Shown: piece after piece, positions 62,477 through 64,000 of the stretch
How the letters are laid out: each line of letters starts with the position of its first letter
Numbering within the stretch: position 1 is the stretch's first letter
From: Pseudonocardia sp. CNS-004
GTDB taxonomy: Bacteria > Actinomycetota > Actinomycetes > Mycobacteriales > Pseudonocardiaceae
NCBI GenBank assembly: GCA_001942185.1
Contig: MKJV01000090.1
Span: 1-64,000 of the forward strand
Length of the DNA stretch: 64,000 nucleotides
Direction of reading: 5' to 3'
Notes under the pieces: model-generated
The model's database searches: none
What the model saw: the letters and a program-made list of their open reading frames with translations, nothing else
What the model was told of the DNA's origin: nothing
Position numbers and translations under genes: made by a program

Positions 62477-63735
62477 GCCAGCAGCTCCTGCGGGTCGCTG
62501 ATCACACCACGCACGGCCGTCGCCGCCGCCGTGGCCGGGCTGCCCAGGTAGATGCGGCTGTGGTAGCTGCCCATCCGGCCCTGGAAGTTGCGGTTGGCCG
62601 TGGAGAACGTGACCTCCCCGTCGGCCATCGCGCCGCCGACGCCCGCGCACGCCCCGCACCCGGGGTTGGTGATCGTCGCGCCCGCCGCCAACAGCGTGGA
62701 GACGATCCCGTCGCTCGCGGCCTTCGCCATGATCCGGCTCGACGCCGGCGTGACGATCAGCCGCACGCCCGGTGCCACGGTCTTCCCGGCGAGCACGTCG
62801 GCCGCGATCGCGAGGTCGTCGTACTTCGCGTTGGCGCACGAGCCGATGAACACCTGGTCGACCTTCGTCCCGGCCACCTCCGTCACCGGCACCACGTTGT
62901 CGACGGTGTGCGGCACGGCCACCTGGGCCACGAGCGAACGCCCGTCCACCCGCTCCACCTGCCGGTACTCCGCGTCCGGGTCGGGCAGCAGCACCTCGTA
63001 GGAGGCCGGGTCGGCGCCCGCCTCGTCGAGGTACGCCCGCGTCGTGGCGTCGGGCGGCACGAACGCGTTCTTCGCCCCCATCTCCATCGCGAGGTTGCAG
63101 AGCGTCATCCGCTCCGACACCGACATCGCCTCGACGTAGCTGCCGTGGAACTCCACCGAGCAGTACGTGGCCCCGTCGGCGCCGATGTCGCCGATCAGCC
63201 GCAGCATGACGTCCTTGGCGTACGTCCCGCGCGCGAGCGGCCCGTCCACCTCCACCCGGATCGACTCCGGCACCTTCATCCAGAGCTTGCCCGTGACCCA
63301 GGTGGCGGTGATCTCGCTGAACCCCACGCCGGTGCCGAACGCGCCCAGTGCCCCGTAGATCGTGGAGTGCGAGTCGGTGCCGATGATCACCTCGCCCGGC
63401 TTCACGAGGCCGCGCTCCATCAGTACGACGTGCGCGATCCCCGCGTTGACGTCGAAGAACTTCCTCACCCCGCTGCGCTGCGCGAAGTCGCGGCACAGGG
63501 CGTGGTAGCCGGCCGTCTTCGCGTTGTCGGCCGGGGCGATGTGGTCCATGACCATCGCGATCCGGTCGACGTCGTACAGCTCCGGCCACCCCATCCGCTC
63601 GAGCGTGCGGATGCAGCGCCAGCTCGCGGTGTGGCTCATGTAGAGATCGGGGAAGGCGTCCACGATCTGGCCCGGGACCAGGTCCTTCTCCCCCGACGCC
63701 CGCTCCAGGGCCTTCTGTGCGAACGTCCTACCCAC
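62473..63735 (-). CDS. aconitase/isopropylmalate isomerase-like large subunit 1 (canonical)
   Basis: A 420-residue LeuC/HacA-type large subunit. The 4Fe-4S ligands are C300 (IGSCANAKYDDL), C360 and C363 (NPGCGACAG). Other blocks are IGTDSHSTIYGALGAFGTGV, KLWMKVPESIRVEV and NRNFQGRMGSYHSRIYL. The 3-isopropylmalate, homoaconitate and dimethylmalate-type hydro-lyases cannot be separated by eye. The GTG start overlaps the stop of small subunit 1 by 8 bases. No leuA or leuB is present, so a leucine-biosynthesis role is not supported; the operon context is catabolic. Confidence 0.9.
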   Translation of the reverse strand: MGRTFAQKALERASGEKDLVPGQIVDAFPDLYMSHTASWRCIRTLERMGWPELYDVDRIAMVMDHIAPADNAKTAGYHALCRDFAQRSGVRKFFDVNAGIAHVVLMERGLVKPGEVIIGTDSHSTIYGALGAFGTGVGFSEITATWVTGKLWMKVPESIRVEVDGPLARGTYAKDVMLRLIGDIGADGATYCSVEFHGSYVEAMSVSERMTLCNLAMEMGAKNAFVPPDATTRAYLDEAGADPASYEVLLPDPDAEYRQVERVDGRSLVAQVAVPHTVDNVVPVTEVAGTKVDQVFIGSCANAKYDDLAIAADVLAGKTVAPGVRLIVTPASSRIMAKAASDGIVSTLLAAGATITNPGCGACAGVGGAMADGEVTFSTANRNFQGRMGSYHSRIYLGSPATAAATAVRGVISDPQELLA

Positions 63736-64000
63736 GTTGTCCTGCCTCCGCTTCCCGCATGAGGTACGGGATGAGCCCGCCCGCCTCCAAGATCACGCGC
63801 AGCCCGGGCGGGTACGGCGCGAACGTGAACGTCCCGGACCCGACCGTGACGGTCCCGGCCGTGTAGTCGACGAGCACCTCGCCGCCGTCCTCGATCGCGT
63901 CCACGGCGTCCGGGCACTCCACGGCCACGAGCCCGGTGTTGATCGCGTTGCGGAAGAACACCCGCGAGAACGATCTCGCGACCACCGCACCGATCCCGGC
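63728..64000 (-). CDS. aconitase/isopropylmalate isomerase-like small subunit 1 (5' partial)
   Basis: The frame is open to the window edge, so the N-terminus lies beyond 64000. The visible 90 residues include AVVARSFSRVFFRNAINTGL, the standard LeuD block, and the swivel-domain end with GLRVILEAGGLIPYL. The GSSRE motif would be upstream and cannot be checked. It is the first visible gene of the minus-strand operon and the natural partner of large subunit 1. Confidence 0.85.
   Translation of the reverse strand, partial: AGIGAVVARSFSRVFFRNAINTGLVAVECPDAVDAIEDGGEVLVDYTAGTVTVGSGTFTFAPYPPGLRVILEAGGLIPYLMREAEAGQRG

Noticed and set aside
60711-64000. Leucine biosynthesis operon
   Set aside because: There are two large subunits, one without cluster ligands, and an amidase and TetR follow. 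No leuA or leuB is seen, so the leuCD label would mislead.
1-64000. tRNA, rRNA, riboswitch, CRISPR, insertion sequence, phage or integrase genes
   Set aside because: I scanned the spaces between genes and the protein set and found nothing I could support. The intergenic gaps are mostly under 300 bases.

Overview
The window is very GC-rich, uses many GTG starts, and packs its genes with 1-4 nt stop/start overlaps (ATGA, GTGA, TGATG). The gene families (DUF222-HNH protein, FdxA-type 7Fe ferredoxin, an Rv0805-like phosphodiesterase, many substrate-binding lipoproteins) point to an actinomycete, probably of the Pseudonocardiaceae. This is inference, because no rRNA or other phylogenetic marker is present. 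The content is a catabolic accessory region. About 27 apparent single-step frameshifts break 19 otherwise well-conserved genes, and nearly all are repaired by adding one base, usually in a G/C run. I therefore treat these genes as real and suspect indel errors in the sequence rather than decay.

Layout. 1-5.9 kb: the end of a DUF222-HNH gene, then a minus-strand operon of two paralogous metal-dependent amidohydrolases, a small Rieske protein and a ROK regulator, then a DUF4230 protein. 5.9-27.2 kb: an aromatic- or amide-type uptake and oxidation region. It has one Opp/Dpp-type ABC transporter (two permeases, two ATPases) with four family-5 binding lipoproteins (a fifth lies at 45.5-47.1 kb), a ferredoxin, two paralogous phthalate-dioxygenase-type Rieske oxygenases, an acyl-CoA ligase, an MFS carrier, a ThDP enzyme, GntR and LysR regulators and a VOC protein. 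27.2-34.9 kb: SelO, then a sugar-acid/polyuronate locus (aldo-keto reductase, enolase-superfamily dehydratase, sugar ABC permeases and binding protein) divergent from a PL7 alginate-lyase-like lipoprotein, with two identical LacI-like operators between them.

34.9-45.4 kb: an Imm52-like ORF fused to an internally deleted alcohol dehydrogenase remnant, an AlkZ-like protein, TetR, SDR, enoyl-CoA hydratase, LLM oxidoreductase, a PEP-mutase/isocitrate-lyase-like enzyme, an AhpD-like protein, a divergent MocR regulator with a clear operator, an AT-hook protein, an NTF2-like protein and CpdA. 45.5-53.8 kb: one eight-gene minus-strand polycistron encoding an SDR, a 2-oxoacid dehydrogenase E2, a TIM-barrel isomerase, two complete E1 alpha/beta pairs and the fifth binding lipoprotein. 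53.8-58.6 kb: an AraC regulator divergent from a Zn-alcohol dehydrogenase, ketopantoate-reductase-like and RpiB operon, then a galactonate-dehydratase-like enzyme behind a promoter with a palindromic operator in its spacer. 58.7-64 kb: a minus-strand operon of two aconitase/isopropylmalate-isomerase-like pairs, TetR and an amidase.

The most unusual observation is the second aconitase-like large subunit (61223-62476). It lies directly downstream of a canonical paralogue but has lost all three Fe-S cluster cysteines, and its small-subunit partner has lost the usual SSRE motif. The eight-gene operon with two E1 pairs and one E2, and several palindromes or direct repeats placed next to matching regulator genes, are the next most useful leads. 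I saw no tRNA, rRNA, CRISPR array, transposase, phage gene or replication origin.
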